Source: Paracoccaceae bacterium (GTDB taxonomy: Bacteria > Pseudomonadota > Alphaproteobacteria > Rhodobacterales > Rhodobacteraceae). From it: a stretch of DNA of 64,000 nucleotides. Positions 26,921-36,274 of this stretch are shown in pieces (the first letter of the stretch is position 1; every line of letters starts with the position of its first letter). The stretch is from contig JAAZYV010000025.1 of NCBI GenBank assembly GCA_014239455.1, positions 18,346 through 82,345 of the forward strand. Direction: 5' to 3'. The notes under the pieces were generated by a model that saw nothing but the letters and a program-made list of their open reading frames with translations, made no database searches and had not been told where the DNA came from. The translations under genes and the position numbers were made by a program.

Positions 26921-28793
26921 GATCTCTTTCTGCACCACTATACTTTTTTACCCATAAATGTACTAGGGTCAAAGCAGCCGGGGTCATGCCCTCTATCCTA
27001 GAAGCCTGAAGTAAATCAATAGGTCGAATTAGTTCTAACTTTGACTGAATTTCGTTAGAAAGGCCATTGATTAACTTGTAATCAAATTTTTCAGGTATTT
27101 TTGTTCTAGAGTTCTTTTTGGTTGCTTCTATTTCTACTTTCTGTCTTCTGATATACACATCATATCTGACATCGTGTGCTACTTGTAATAAAATACTTTC
27201 TTCAATGCACTTGAGTTCTGGCCAAAGAAACTGGATTTTTTTGAGTGGCAGCTTTGAATCACATATAAAATCCAAAGCACATCGAATCTTCCCATCTTGT
27301 TTCACCGTAAAACCTAATTTAATAGCATTCGAGGGAGTTATTTTACATTCTTTAAGCATGGACTTGGCTTTTTTGATCTTGCTAATCTTATTAAGAAAAG
27401 CTTTATTTCTATTTGAGTTTATGGTGCCCATAACTGAACCCAGTTGGGTAAGTCTTTGATCTGCATTATCGGCACGTAAAGTCAGTCTATACTCTGCCCT
27501 AGATGTAAACATTCTATACGGTTCCTTAACACCCCTAGTGACTAAATCGTCAATAAGAACACCTATATAACCCTGATCTCTTCGAATGATGGTAGGTTCA
27601 TTAGAGCGAACAAACATCACCGAGTTTATACCTGCGATAAGGCCTTGGGAAGATGCTTCCTCATAGCCAGTAGTGCCGTTTATCTGTCCTGCTAAGAAAA
27701 TACCTCCTAGTGCTTTCATTTCTAAGGATGGCTTCAATGATCTTGGGTCAATATAGTCATACTCTATGGCATACCCGGCCTGTAATATCTTAACAGTTTC
27801 TAATGCTTTTATTGACCTGACATATTTTTCTTGGATTTCCTCTGGCAAAGAAGTTGAGATGCCATTTGGATAAATAACGTCAGTATTCAACCCCTCAGGT
27901 TCCAAAAATATTTGGTGACTTTCTCTTTCAGCAAACCGAACTACTTTATCCTCTATAGATGGACAATATCTAGGGCCTGCCGACAGTATTTTACCGCTGT
28001 AGATGGATGATCTGCTAATATTTTCTTCTATAATTTCATGAGTTCGCTTGTTGGTGTAAGTAATATGACACGGTATCTGTTTTAGTCTGGTTTTTTTTGT
28101 TAGAAATGAGAAATAATGCGGCTTCAAATCAGCATATTGTTTTTCAAGAATAGACCAGTTAATTGTCTTACCATCAAGTCTTGGTGGCGTCCCTGTCTTC
28201 AGTCGACCCATAGGTAAATCCATTTCCCTAAGTCTATCAGCCAATCTTATTGAAGCCACATCTCCGCTTCTTCCACCAGGATATGACTTCTGTCCTATAT
28301 GTATTTGGCCATTCAAAAACGTTCCTGTGGTTAAGATGACACACTTGCAATTAACTATTTCAGAATTTCCAAAAACGACACCACTCACTGAATAATTTTT
28401 TACCACTAAATCTGTGACTTCTGCTTCTATTATTGTTAAAAAATCAATTTTATTTAGTCTTTTTTGAATTATCTTCTTGTATTCCTGTCTGTCGATCTGA
28501 GTTCTAGGACCTTGAACCGCTGGGCCCTTACTTTTGTTCAACAATCTAAACTGTATTCCTGAAGCATCAGCTACTACACCCATAATACCACCCAAGGCAT
28601 CAACTTCCCTTACCAGATGCCCCTTTCCAAGACCTCCTATGGCAGGATTACAAGACATTTCACCTATTTTAGACATATCATTAGTAATCAAAAGAGTTCT
28701 TATACCCATCTTACTACTAATATAAGCAGCCTCAGCTCCCGCATGACCACCACCAATAACTAAAATTTCATAAAAAGGTTTCACGTGAAACAC
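26874..28793 (-). CDS. mnmG: tRNA U34 carboxymethylaminomethyl-modifying enzyme MnmG
   Basis: A 639-residue FAD enzyme (GidA) that works with MnmE to install the cmnm5 group on wobble uridine 34 of certain tRNAs. FAD binding is at VIGGGHAGAEAA (residues 12-23), CNPAIGGLGKGHLVREVDALGG follows near 48, and the C-terminus is a helical MnmE-binding domain. The start is GTG: the first codons GTG TTT CAC GTG AAA CC encode MFHVKP and form a parS site, as in several other Alphaproteobacteria. The end overlaps the rsmG start region. Confidence 0.97.
   Translation of the reverse strand: MFHVKPFYEILVIGGGHAGAEAAYISSKMGIRTLLITNDMSKIGEMSCNPAIGGLGKGHLVREVDALGGIMGVVADASGIQFRLLNKSKGPAVQGPRTQIDRQEYKKIIQKRLNKIDFLTIIEAEVTDLVVKNYSVSGVVFGNSEIVNCKCVILTTGTFLNGQIHIGQKSYPGGRSGDVASIRLADRLREMDLPMGRLKTGTPPRLDGKTINWSILEKQYADLKPHYFSFLTKKTRLKQIPCHITYTNKRTHEIIEENISRSSIYSGKILSAGPRYCPSIEDKVVRFAERESHQIFLEPEGLNTDVIYPNGISTSLPEEIQEKYVRSIKALETVKILQAGYAIEYDYIDPRSLKPSLEMKALGGIFLAGQINGTTGYEEASSQGLIAGINSVMFVRSNEPTIIRRDQGYIGVLIDDLVTRGVKEPYRMFTSRAEYRLTLRADNADQRLTQLGSVMGTINSNRNKAFLNKISKIKKAKSMLKECKITPSNAIKLGFTVKQDGKIRCALDFICDSKLPLKKIQFLWPELKCIEESILLQVAHDVRYDVYIRRQKVEIEATKKNSRTKIPEKFDYKLINGLSNEIQSKLELIRPIDLLQASRIEGMTPAALTLVHLWVKKYSGAERDHGNYEQRPYGTKSSL
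28777..28792. promoter_or_regulatory. parS site overlapping the mnmG start codon
   Basis: GGTTTCACGTGAAACA matches the parS consensus at 15 of 16 positions (G for T at one end). It covers codons 1-6 of mnmG. ParB bound here would cover the translation-start region and possibly the local promoter, so ParB could affect mnmG expression; that is inference. With the rsmG copy it gives two sites 1.95 kb apart. Confidence 0.88.
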
Positions 28794-28809
28794 CCCTGTT
28801 TAAATTTAT

Positions 28810-30126
28810 TTATTTACCAATACAAAAACTAGTGAAGATTTCTCCTAAAATTTCTTCTGTGTTAACTCCTCCCAAAAGACCATCAAAATTTCTTAGTATG
28901 GTTCGCAATTCTTCTGCAATTATTTCATTCTCATAGTTTTTTTCTTCCATGTAAACCCGGATGGTTCTTAAATGATCAAGACTGGATACTATCTTTTCTA
29001 AATGCCTGGTTCTTGTAATAGTACTAGCTTTTCTTACCTTATCCCCAAATATTTTCTTTAGGTTTCTCAGTAAATCCTCAAAACCCTTACCTGTTTTTCC
29101 AGAAATGCTAGGCTCCGAACCAGGCAAATCACCTTTTGGTCTTAAGACAATATCTGATTTCAAGTATTTAACTCCGAAACTCCTTATTTCTTCTTTGTCA
29201 TTGGTTAAAAAAACACGAACATCAGAATTGTTTACCCTATCGATGGAATTAATAACACCTATTTTCTCAATCTTATCATTGGTATGGCGAATACCTGCTG
29301 TGTCTAAAAATGTTACGGGTAAACCATCTAGATTATATCTAAGCTCAATTATATCCCTAGTTGTACCAGTAATCTCAGAAGTAATAGCCAACTTTCTCTT
29401 AGCCAGCCCATTCAAGAGAGTTGACTTACCTACATTTGGCTTACCAACAAGAGCTACTTCAAAACCCCCTCTTATAGACTCTGCTAATTTAAAACCCTCT
29501 TTTTCCTCTATCAACTCAGTTTCTAAAATCTCTAAATCATGGATAAGACTATTAACCAACCTATAACTGTCTACTTCATCGGAAAAATCTATAGAAGCTT
29601 CAACAACGGAAAGTATCTTTGTAGTTCTTTCTTTCCAACCATTGATTTTTTCAGATAAAGAACCTGAGTATATATTTAAAGCTTGTTCTTGTTGAGCTTC
29701 AGTTTCTGCCACAAGCAAATCAGAAAGTCCTTCAACCTCTGAAAGGGTTATTTTGTTGTTTTCTAATGCTTTTTTTGTGAATTCACCCGGTTTTGCTAAT
29801 CTAGCATAGCCTAAACCAGCCAATGATTCTAATACTGTTCCCACAACTATATGGCTTCCATGTAACTGTAGTTCTGCCATATCCTCACCTGTAAAACTTC
29901 TTCCTTTTTCAAACAAAATTACAAGCCCTCTATCTAATAACCTGCCTTCAATAGAAAAAATTTTCCTTAAATGAACTTTCCTGATCTGAGAAACTACAGG
30001 TTTGAAAGGTTTTTTTTTGCCCAGCAACCTACCTACTGCCTTAAAACTATCAGGACCTGATATTCTAATAATGGCGACCGCAGAGATCCCTGGTGGTGTT
30101 GACAACGCAAAAATGGTAGCGGACAT
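28810..30126 (-). CDS. mnmE: tRNA modification GTPase MnmE
   Basis: A 438-residue GTPase, partner of MnmG. The N-terminal formyl-THF-binding domain begins TIFALSTPPGISAVAIIRISG, G1 is GKPNVGKST near residue 225, G3 is DTAG, and the C-terminus is CIGK with the conserved active-site cysteine. It ends 16 bases before the mnmG start. The neighbour rho lies upstream, six bases away, giving a rho-mnmE-mnmG-rsmG-parA-parB series. Confidence 0.97.
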   Translation of the reverse strand: MSATIFALSTPPGISAVAIIRISGPDSFKAVGRLLGKKKPFKPVVSQIRKVHLRKIFSIEGRLLDRGLVILFEKGRSFTGEDMAELQLHGSHIVVGTVLESLAGLGYARLAKPGEFTKKALENNKITLSEVEGLSDLLVAETEAQQEQALNIYSGSLSEKINGWKERTTKILSVVEASIDFSDEVDSYRLVNSLIHDLEILETELIEEKEGFKLAESIRGGFEVALVGKPNVGKSTLLNGLAKRKLAITSEITGTTRDIIELRYNLDGLPVTFLDTAGIRHTNDKIEKIGVINSIDRVNNSDVRVFLTNDKEEIRSFGVKYLKSDIVLRPKGDLPGSEPSISGKTGKGFEDLLRNLKKIFGDKVRKASTITRTRHLEKIVSSLDHLRTIRVYMEEKNYENEIIAEELRTILRNFDGLLGGVNTEEILGEIFTSFCIGK

Positions 30127-30132
30127 TTCTTA

Positions 30133-31431
30133 TCAATTATTCATTGAGTCAAAAAATTCAGAGTTGGTTTTGGTTTGTTTTAATTTACTTAACAAAAACT
30201 CTATTGCGTCAGTCGTACCCATAGGGTTCAAAATTCTCCGAAGAACAAAAACTTTTGTCAATTCATTCTTTTCAACCAGTAACTCTTCTTTCCTAGTACC
30301 TGATTTCAGCAAATCTATTGCTGGAAAAACTCTTTTGTCTGCCACTTTTCTATCCAAAATCAACTCTGAATTTCCAGTTCCTTTGAACTCTTCAAAAATC
30401 ACTTCGTCCATCCGGCTACCTGTATCAATTAATGCTGTAGCTATTATAGTAAGTGAACCACCCTCTTCTATATTTCTAGCGGCCCCAAAAAACCTCTTAG
30501 GCCTTTGCAAAGCATTTGCATCGACCCCTCCTGTAAGAACTTTCCCTGAGGAGGGCACAACAGTGTTATAAGCTCTACCCAAACGGGTTATTGAATCTAA
30601 TAATATCACCACGTCTCTTTTATGTTCGACCAGCCTTTTAGCTTTCTCTATAACCATTTCTGCTACGGCAACATGTCGAGTTGCCGGTTCATCAAAAGTA
30701 GAAGATATAACTTCTCCTTTAACGGATCTTTGCATGTCTGTTACTTCTTCAGGTCTTTCATCCACCAAAAGGACTATAAGATAACTATCAGGTTGATTTT
30801 TTTCTATAGAATGAGCTATGTTTTGTAATATCACTGTTTTACCTGTTCTAGGTGGTGCCACAATCAAAGATCTCTGTCCTTTTCCTATCGGTGCAATCAA
30901 ATCTATAACTCTTGCAGACTGATCTTTAATAGTAGGATCATCTATTTCAAGTTTAAATCTTTCATCAGGGTAAAGTGGCGTCAAATTATCAAAGTGTATT
31001 TTGTGTTTAGCTTTCTCAGGTTCTGAGAAATTTATAGCCCTCACTTTAACTAATCCGAAATATCTTTCACTGTCATTTGGCGCACAAATTACGCCCTCCA
31101 TAGTGTCACCGGTTCTTAAAGAGTATTTTCTAATTTGAGAAGGACTAACATAAATATCATCAGGACCCGGTAAATAATTAGCATCAGTAGAACGCAAGAA
31201 ACCAAAACCATCCTGAACAACTTCCAGCACACCATCACCGTAAATTTCAACTCCCTCTTCAGCCATCTCTTTGAGAATAGCAAACATCATATCACCTTTT
31301 CTCATAGTGGAAGCATTATCTATTTCAATTTTTTTCGCTAGCTTCAACAAGTTAGAGGGTGATTGAGATTTTAGTTCTGCTAAAGACAATTCTTTAATTG
31401 TCTTTAGATCAACCTGGTTTAAATCCACCAT
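30133..31431 (-). CDS. rho: Transcription termination factor Rho
   Basis: A 432-residue hexameric RNA helicase. The N-terminal cold-shock-like RNA-binding domain contains DGFGFLRS and the primary-site residues; the ATPase has [19 protein letters not shown] (Walker A) and [16 protein letters not shown] (Walker B), with the Q- and R-loops in the C-terminal half. The window has very few convincing intrinsic terminators, so Rho is probably the main means of ending transcripts here; that is inference. Confidence 0.98.
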   Translation of the reverse strand: MVDLNQVDLKTIKELSLAELKSQSPSNLLKLAKKIEIDNASTMRKGDMMFAILKEMAEEGVEIYGDGVLEVVQDGFGFLRSTDANYLPGPDDIYVSPSQIRKYSLRTGDTMEGVICAPNDSERYFGLVKVRAINFSEPEKAKHKIHFDNLTPLYPDERFKLEIDDPTIKDQSARVIDLIAPIGKGQRSLIVAPPRTGKTVILQNIAHSIEKNQPDSYLIVLLVDERPEEVTDMQRSVKGEVISSTFDEPATRHVAVAEMVIEKAKRLVEHKRDVVILLDSITRLGRAYNTVVPSSGKVLTGGVDANALQRPKRFFGAARNIEEGGSLTIIATALIDTGSRMDEVIFEEFKGTGNSELILDRKVADKRVFPAIDLLKSGTRKEELLVEKNELTKVFVLRRILNPMGTTDAIEFLLSKLKQTKTNSEFFDSMNN

Positions 31432-31528
31432 TTCTAAACTCTCTCGGTATAATTAGGATAAAAGAACAGAGAAACTGCCCTTAGTTATCGCTAGTATGAT
31501 AAAAAAAAGTTAAAGTCAATTTTATTTT

Positions 31529-32563
31529 TTATTTATGTAAGGTGGCTATTAAGCTTTCAACATTTTTTATGTCAGCACTAGGTGTTATCCCGTGCCCGAG
31601 ATTAAATATGTGGCCACCATTTGAAAACATTTTTTTTATGTTTAGTATTTCTTCTATCATCATTTCACCACCAGAAACTAAAAACGAAGGATCCAGATTA
31701 CCTTGGACAACAATGTTGTTTTGAACATTATCTTTTGCCCAAATCAAAGGCAAATTAGAATCTAAAGCCACACAATCAAACGCTTTGATTTGAGAGAATT
31801 TTGTGTAGTGAGGTCCTACACCTCTTGGAAATACTATTATTTGTACATATGGAAATATTTCCTTTAGCCTTTCGGCTATTTCTTTCATCGGTTTTAAAGA
31901 ATACTTTTCTACTAAAGAACCTGGTAAAGAACCAGCCCAGCTATCAAAAAGCTTAATAACATCTGCACCAGCTTCTATCTGTTTGGATAGATAATCAACA
32001 GTGGCATCTGTAATTTTTGATATTAAAGTGTTAAAACTTTCTGGATTTCTTGCCAGAAACATTTTTGTTTTTTGATGATCTTTTGATCCTCTACCCTCTA
32101 TCATATAAGTAGAAACAGTCCAAGGAGATCCAGCAAAACCTATTAAAGTTATGTTCTTATTTAATTTTGATTTTATCAAACTAACAGCATCATAAACAGG
32201 GCTTAAGGTATCATGAATAGCATTTGTTTTTAGAAGTTTTAAAACATCGGAATGATCATTTACCGTTTCTAAAATTGGTCCTTCACCTTCTCTAAACTCT
32301 AACTTTAAACCAAGAGCATTAGGTATCAGCAAGATATCTGCAAATAATATAGCTCCATCCAAATCAAAGCGGTTTAGTGGTTGTAAGGTAACTTCAGCAG
32401 CTAGTTTAGGATTGTAACAAAGGTCTAAGAAACCACCTGCTAGAACACGTGTATTTTTATATTCGGGTAAATAACGACCCGCTTGTCTCATAAGCCAAAC
32501 AGGTGGAACTTTAAATTTTTCACCATTTAATACTGCAAGTAATTTTTTATTATTCTTTATCAT
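31529..32563 (-). CDS. hemE: Uroporphyrinogen decarboxylase
   Basis: A 344-residue enzyme that converts uroporphyrinogen III to coproporphyrinogen III. The signature PVWLMRQAGRYLPEY lies at residues about 21-35, followed by FADILLIP and the GFAGSPWTVSTYMIEG block. Its ATG lies at the edge of the AT-rich oriC candidate. hemE is the classical neighbour of the origin in Caulobacter and Rickettsia, which supports the origin call. Confidence 0.97.
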   Translation of the reverse strand: MIKNNKKLLAVLNGEKFKVPPVWLMRQAGRYLPEYKNTRVLAGGFLDLCYNPKLAAEVTLQPLNRFDLDGAILFADILLIPNALGLKLEFREGEGPILETVNDHSDVLKLLKTNAIHDTLSPVYDAVSLIKSKLNKNITLIGFAGSPWTVSTYMIEGRGSKDHQKTKMFLARNPESFNTLISKITDATVDYLSKQIEAGADVIKLFDSWAGSLPGSLVEKYSLKPMKEIAERLKEIFPYVQIIVFPRGVGPHYTKFSQIKAFDCVALDSNLPLIWAKDNVQNNIVVQGNLDPSFLVSGGEMMIEEILNIKKMFSNGGHIFNLGHGITPSADIKNVESLIATLHK

Positions 32564-32841
32564 AATTAAAAATATATATTATTATATAGTTATAGTATGT
32601 AGTATCACTGTATTTTGTGGAAAAATAGTATTAAAGATTTTTTATATAAGAAAAACATATTATGTGTTTGATAAATAATAATAATTTTAAATATTCACAT
32701 ATATGTATAAAGATATTAACAAATAAAAAATTTTACATGTTTGTGAATAAAAAATATATAAAGCGAATAAAAAAACAACGATAAATAATTTAATTTAGTT
32801 TTGTGGAAAACTGAATGGAAAGTAGTAATGAGTGTGGATAA
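32564..32841. other. Candidate chromosomal replication origin (oriC)
   Basis: This is the most AT-rich stretch of the window, between hemE (leftward) and aroE (rightward). DnaA-box-like nonamers are TGTGGAAAA at 32616-32624 and again at 32802-32810 (each one mismatch from TGTGGATAA), TGTGAATAA at 32742-32750 (one mismatch), ATATTCACA at 32691-32699 (two mismatches on the other strand) and a perfect TGTGGATAA at 32833-32841. Long A/T tracts between them could unwind. Genes on both sides mostly point away from it, hemE adjoins it as in Caulobacter, and parABS is within 6 kb. I saw no clear paired CtrA half-sites. Confidence 0.78.
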
Positions 32842-33679
32842 ATATGAGATGAGCCTCTCTGGTGTTATAGGTGATCCTATAGCACACAGTAAGTCTCCTC
32901 TAATTCAGAATTTTTGGATAAAAAAAAATAAATTAGAAGGGTATTATATACCAATAAGAGTAACTAAAGGAGAGATAAAAAAGAAAATTAAATGTTTAAA
33001 GGAACTTGGTTTTAAAGGGTTAAATGTAACTGTACCTCATAAAATTGATGCTTTTTATTTAGCTGACAAGGTAACTATAGAAGCCAAAAACGTAGGTGCA
33101 GCTAACACCCTTTATTTCGAAGATGATTTAATAATAGGGGATAATACTGATACATTTGGATTTAAGAACAGTATATTACGCAATTTTCCATTTTATAACT
33201 TTAAAAAAGAAAAAGTTCTTATTTACGGGGCGGGTGGTGCCGCAAGAGCAGTATTGTCAGTTTTTGTAAATGAAAAAACAGCTGAAATCAGATTGATTAA
33301 TAGAAGTAAAGAAAGAGCTCTAGCGTTAAAGGAAGAGTTTTCTGATTCAATTAGTTTATTTGAATGGAAAAACAACATAGCGGCATTAGATGGTGTTACG
33401 ACAGTAGTAAACACCACTAGCTTAGGTAATTTAGGAAACGAACCGTTTCCTCATACTTTAAAAGGCGTTAAAAGAAATGCTGTTGGAATAGATCTCGTTT
33501 ACAACCCTTTGGAAACATCATTTATGAAAAAAGCTAAGAAAGAACACATAAATTGTATTAATGGTTTGGATATGCTCGTTTACCAGGCTATGCCAGGTTT
33601 TAAAAGATGGTTTAAAAAGAAACCAGTTTATTCAAAAGAGTTAAGAGAGTTGTTGGAACATTCTTTGTTGAGAAGGTAA
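32828..33679 (+). CDS. aroE: Shikimate dehydrogenase
   Basis: A protein of about 283 residues that reduces 3-dehydroshikimate with NADPH in aromatic amino-acid synthesis. GVIGDPIAHSKSPL is the substrate-binding start, NVTVPHK carries the catalytic Lys, and GAGGAARAV is the NADP-binding turn. The open frame extends to a TTG at 32801 that lies in a DnaA-box-like sequence. The ATG at 32828 follows a GGAAAG site and is preferred; an ATG at 32849 directly before SLSGVIG is the alternative. It is the first rightward gene beyond oriC. Confidence 0.94.
   Translation: MSVDKYEMSLSGVIGDPIAHSKSPLIQNFWIKKNKLEGYYIPIRVTKGEIKKKIKCLKELGFKGLNVTVPHKIDAFYLADKVTIEAKNVGAANTLYFEDDLIIGDNTDTFGFKNSILRNFPFYNFKKEKVLIYGAGGAARAVLSVFVNEKTAEIRLINRSKERALALKEEFSDSISLFEWKNNIAALDGVTTVVNTTSLGNLGNEPFPHTLKGVKRNAVGIDLVYNPLETSFMKKAKKEHINCINGLDMLVYQAMPGFKRWFKKKPVYSKELRELLEHSLLRR
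32833..32841 (-). promoter_or_regulatory. Perfect DnaA box at the start of aroE
   Basis: TGTGGATAA on the + strand is the exact complement of the consensus DnaA box TTATCCACA. It lies just inside the proposed aroE reading frame, at the right edge of the AT-rich origin candidate. It would be the strongest DnaA site of the cluster and may also let DnaA affect aroE expression. Confidence 0.7.
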
Positions 33680-33680
33680 T

Positions 33681-34298
33681 TTGTCTTTTAAACTAGGTAT
33701 AACAGGTTTTATTGGTATGGGAAAAACAACAGTCTCATCTTTTTTTGTGGAACAAAACATACCCTTATGGGATGCTGATAAAAATGTTCACAGAATATAC
33801 AAAAAGAATGGTTTGGGGTACAAAGCTTTAACAGCAAAGTTTCCGAATTTAATTAATAATGTTGCTATTGACAGGAATCAGTTGTCCCAAATGATACAAA
33901 AAAAAGAAACGACACTTGATGTGATAGAATCTATAATTCATCCTCTATTATCATCAGAAAGGGAAAAATTTATTGACACGCATCGCCACCACTCACTCTT
34001 AGTATTTGATTTGCCTCTTCTTTTCGAAACAAAAGCTGATTCATGGTTAGATGCTGTATTATTAGTTAACTGTTCCAAGAAAACCCAAAAGAAGAGACTT
34101 TTAAAGAGGAAAAATTTAAATAATAAAAAAATAAAAATGTTAATTTCAAGACAAAATAGGTATGTGGGTAGACGAGACAAATGTCATTTCATTATAAATT
34201 CTGATAAGGTTTTAGGTGATATGAAAACGGATGTATTATCAGTTATAAAAAAAATTAAGGATAAGGTTTATGACAAGAGAAGTGGTTCTGGACACTGA
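33681..34298 (+). CDS. coaE: Dephospho-CoA kinase
   Basis: A 205-residue kinase for the last step of coenzyme A synthesis. The P-loop is GFIGMGKTTV (residues 9-18; the more usual form is GSGKS), with DADKNVHRIY as the substrate loop and a C-terminal RRDKCHFIINS. The start is TTG one base after the aroE stop codon, with AGAAGG upstream. It overlaps dnaQ by 29 bases. The order aroE-coaE-dnaQ near the origin is conserved in Alphaproteobacteria. Confidence 0.93.
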   Translation: MSFKLGITGFIGMGKTTVSSFFVEQNIPLWDADKNVHRIYKKNGLGYKALTAKFPNLINNVAIDRNQLSQMIQKKETTLDVIESIIHPLLSSEREKFIDTHRHHSLLVFDLPLLFETKADSWLDAVLLVNCSKKTQKKRLLKRKNLNNKKIKMLISRQNRYVGRRDKCHFIINSDKVLGDMKTDVLSVIKKIKDKVYDKRSGSGH

Positions 34299-34992
34299 AA
34301 CCACAGGTCTGGATCCAGGAAAAGGTGATAGAGTAATAGAAATAGGCGCTTTGGAATTGTTGGACCATGTGCCTACAGGAAAATTTTTTCATGTCTACCT
34401 GAATCCCGAAAGAAAAATACCAGAAGATTCTATTAGAATACACAGGATTACAGATGAATTTGTCGTAGACAAACCTCTTTTTTTGGATGTTGCAAAAGAT
34501 TTTTTGTCTTTTGTGGAAGGTAGTTCGTTAGTCATACACAATGCTGACTTTGATATTAAGTTTTTACAACATGAACTCCAGAATATTAATATCCCAATGT
34601 TAGATTTACCAGTTATAGACACCGTTAGTTTAGCCAGAGAAAAGTATCCCGGATCATCAGTTTCTTTGGATGCTTTGTGCAAGAGGTTCAATGTTGAGAC
34701 CACTAATAGAAAGGAAAAAGGGCATGGAGCTTTGACTGACAGCTTACTTTTGTCTGAAGTCTATTTAGAGATCTTGGGAGGAAAGCAACCAAACTTAGGT
34801 CTTGATAGTAAGCTGGTTTTTGAAAAAGATGGCCAGAATGAGTTATCTGGTAAGGGTACAAAAATAATAAGACCTAAACCGCTAACTAAAAGAATTTCTC
34901 AAATTGATATAACAAAACACCAAGAATTTTTGAAGACTATAGGGTGTGATAAAGCTTGGAAAAATTTAAAACTGCATCAAGTTTTGTCTTGA
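34270..34992 (+). CDS. dnaQ: DNA polymerase III epsilon subunit (proofreading exonuclease)
   Basis: A 240-residue 3'-5' exonuclease of the DEDDh type: VLDTETTGLDP (Exo I), HNADFDIKFL (Exo II) and KGHGALTDSLLL with the catalytic His (Exo III). The C-terminal tail after residue 185 would bind the alpha subunit. It starts within coaE, and its last 16 bases overlap the convergent secB gene. Confidence 0.96.
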   Translation: MTREVVLDTETTGLDPGKGDRVIEIGALELLDHVPTGKFFHVYLNPERKIPEDSIRIHRITDEFVVDKPLFLDVAKDFLSFVEGSSLVIHNADFDIKFLQHELQNINIPMLDLPVIDTVSLAREKYPGSSVSLDALCKRFNVETTNRKEKGHGALTDSLLLSEVYLEILGGKQPNLGLDSKLVFEKDGQNELSGKGTKIIRPKPLTKRISQIDITKHQEFLKTIGCDKAWKNLKLHQVLS

Positions 34993-35396
34993 ACTGAAGA
35001 AAAATCCAGCGGGTTTATATTGAGAGGAGAAAACCCTCCCTCCTTGGTTATGTCATAAGCAAGCCTTCTCAGAAAAGGAAATAATAAATTAGGGCAATCC
35101 ACCATTAAAACTCTTCTTTTGTCTTCGTTTTTTGGAAAGTTGATTTTAAAGCTTCCCCCATATTGTATTTCCAATATGTAAATACTTCCTATCTTATCAC
35201 TGGCCTCACAAAAGAGGTGTAAAACAACATTAGATATAATATCTTCCTCTTTTTCAATATTCACATTAATATTGAGTTTATAATTAATGTCCTTTAAAGA
35301 TTTTTCGCTTGTTCTAAAGTTTTCAAAGGACATATCTTTTATGAACTGCGATATTACTAGCACTTCCAAGATTTTATCATTTTTTAGGTTATTCAT
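34977..35396 (-). CDS. secB: Protein-export chaperone SecB
   Basis: A 139-residue SecB homologue, a tetrameric chaperone that holds precursors for SecA. The weakly conserved body ends in FPFLRRLAYDITKEGGFSPLNINPLDF, whose GGF-P-L-x-P-x-DF signature is diagnostic. The substrate-groove strands are more divergent than in E. coli. It is encoded opposite dnaQ and divergent from the Tim44-domain gene, as in other Alphaproteobacteria near the origin. Confidence 0.92.
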   Translation of the reverse strand: MNNLKNDKILEVLVISQFIKDMSFENFRTSEKSLKDINYKLNINVNIEKEEDIISNVVLHLFCEASDKIGSIYILEIQYGGSFKINFPKNEDKRRVLMVDCPNLLFPFLRRLAYDITKEGGFSPLNINPLDFSSVQDKT

Positions 35397-35582
35397 TATG
35401 GTATATTGTTTATTTAAAAGGTAAAGTTTTACTATTATTAAATTGATTTTAACATTACCAGATTATTCTTAATATTGTTTTACTAAAAACATTTTATCAC
35501 TTTGGGGATTGATGTTAACCAAATAGTATTTACATCAGCTTGTAAAGGGTGGTTTATTGTACCACTGAAAGGGACGTTTATT

Positions 35583-36245
35583 ATGGTTAAAATTTTAGTA
35601 TTAGCTGCAGTGGCAATTTTTCTTTTTTGGCGTTTGAGATCAGTTTTGGGTTCAAGACAAGGATTTGAAAAAACAAATATAAGTCCAGAAAATGTCAATG
35701 ATGAAAAACAAACTAAAAACGAGGATTCTAATATTATAGAGCTTAAGGCTAATGAAGTTGATGAAGAAATAGCAGATTATGTTGAGTCAGATAGCGCCGC
35801 ATTCAAAGCATTGTCTAAAATGAAAAAATTGGAAAAGGGATGGTTGGTTTCCCATTTCGTTTCTGGTGCCAAAATGGCTTATGAGGATATCTTAATGGCC
35901 TTTGAAAAAGGTGATTTATCCACAATAAGAAAAATGACTTCAAAAGAGGTTTGTAAATCCTTCAAAACGGTAATTGATGAAAGAGCTAATAAAGGCTTAA
36001 AAGTAGAAGCGGAGTTTGGGGGTGTTAGAGATATAAGAATAAAAGAAGTCGATTTTGATACTAAAAGCATGGACGCTAAAATAACGATGGTTTTCAAATG
36101 TGAACTGTCTTTTAGTGTGAAAAATAAAGATGGAAATATTGTGGAAGGAGGTTCTGATAAAATTAAAAAACAAAGAGATATTTGGACTTTTTCACGAAAA
36201 ATGAATTCTGATTTACCAAATTGGTATCTGGTAAAGACGGAATAA
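35583..36245 (+). CDS. Tim44-domain inner-membrane protein
   Basis: A protein of about 220 residues with an N-terminal membrane anchor (VKILVLAAVAIFLFWRL, residues 2-18), an acidic linker, and a C-terminal Tim44-like domain (AYEDILMAFEKGDLSTIRKMTS through WTFSRKMNSDLPNWYLVKT). It is the bacterial relative of the mitochondrial import-motor scaffold Tim44; in Caulobacter a similar protein was called TimA. Its role is not settled. The ATG at 35583 follows an AGGGA site and is preferred over an upstream in-frame start at 35502. Confidence 0.88.
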   Translation: MVKILVLAAVAIFLFWRLRSVLGSRQGFEKTNISPENVNDEKQTKNEDSNIIELKANEVDEEIADYVESDSAAFKALSKMKKLEKGWLVSHFVSGAKMAYEDILMAFEKGDLSTIRKMTSKEVCKSFKTVIDERANKGLKVEAEFGGVRDIRIKEVDFDTKSMDAKITMVFKCELSFSVKNKDGNIVEGGSDKIKKQRDIWTFSRKMNSDLPNWYLVKTE

Positions 36246-36274
36246 TTTGAAAACATGAAAGTGAGATATAATTA

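Noticed and set aside
30002..30571. 189-codon open frame antisense to rho and mnmE
   Set aside because: Both overlapping genes are highly conserved; the antisense peptide shows no domain.
31493..31519. TTGACT...CATACT promoter-like pair upstream of rho on the minus strand
   Set aside because: The spacer is 15 bases and the -10 element is weak; in such AT-rich sequence similar pairs are expected by chance.
32443..32452. CACGTG in hemE, checked as a third parS site
   Set aside because: The flanking bases do not form the TGTTTCACGTGAAACA palindrome.
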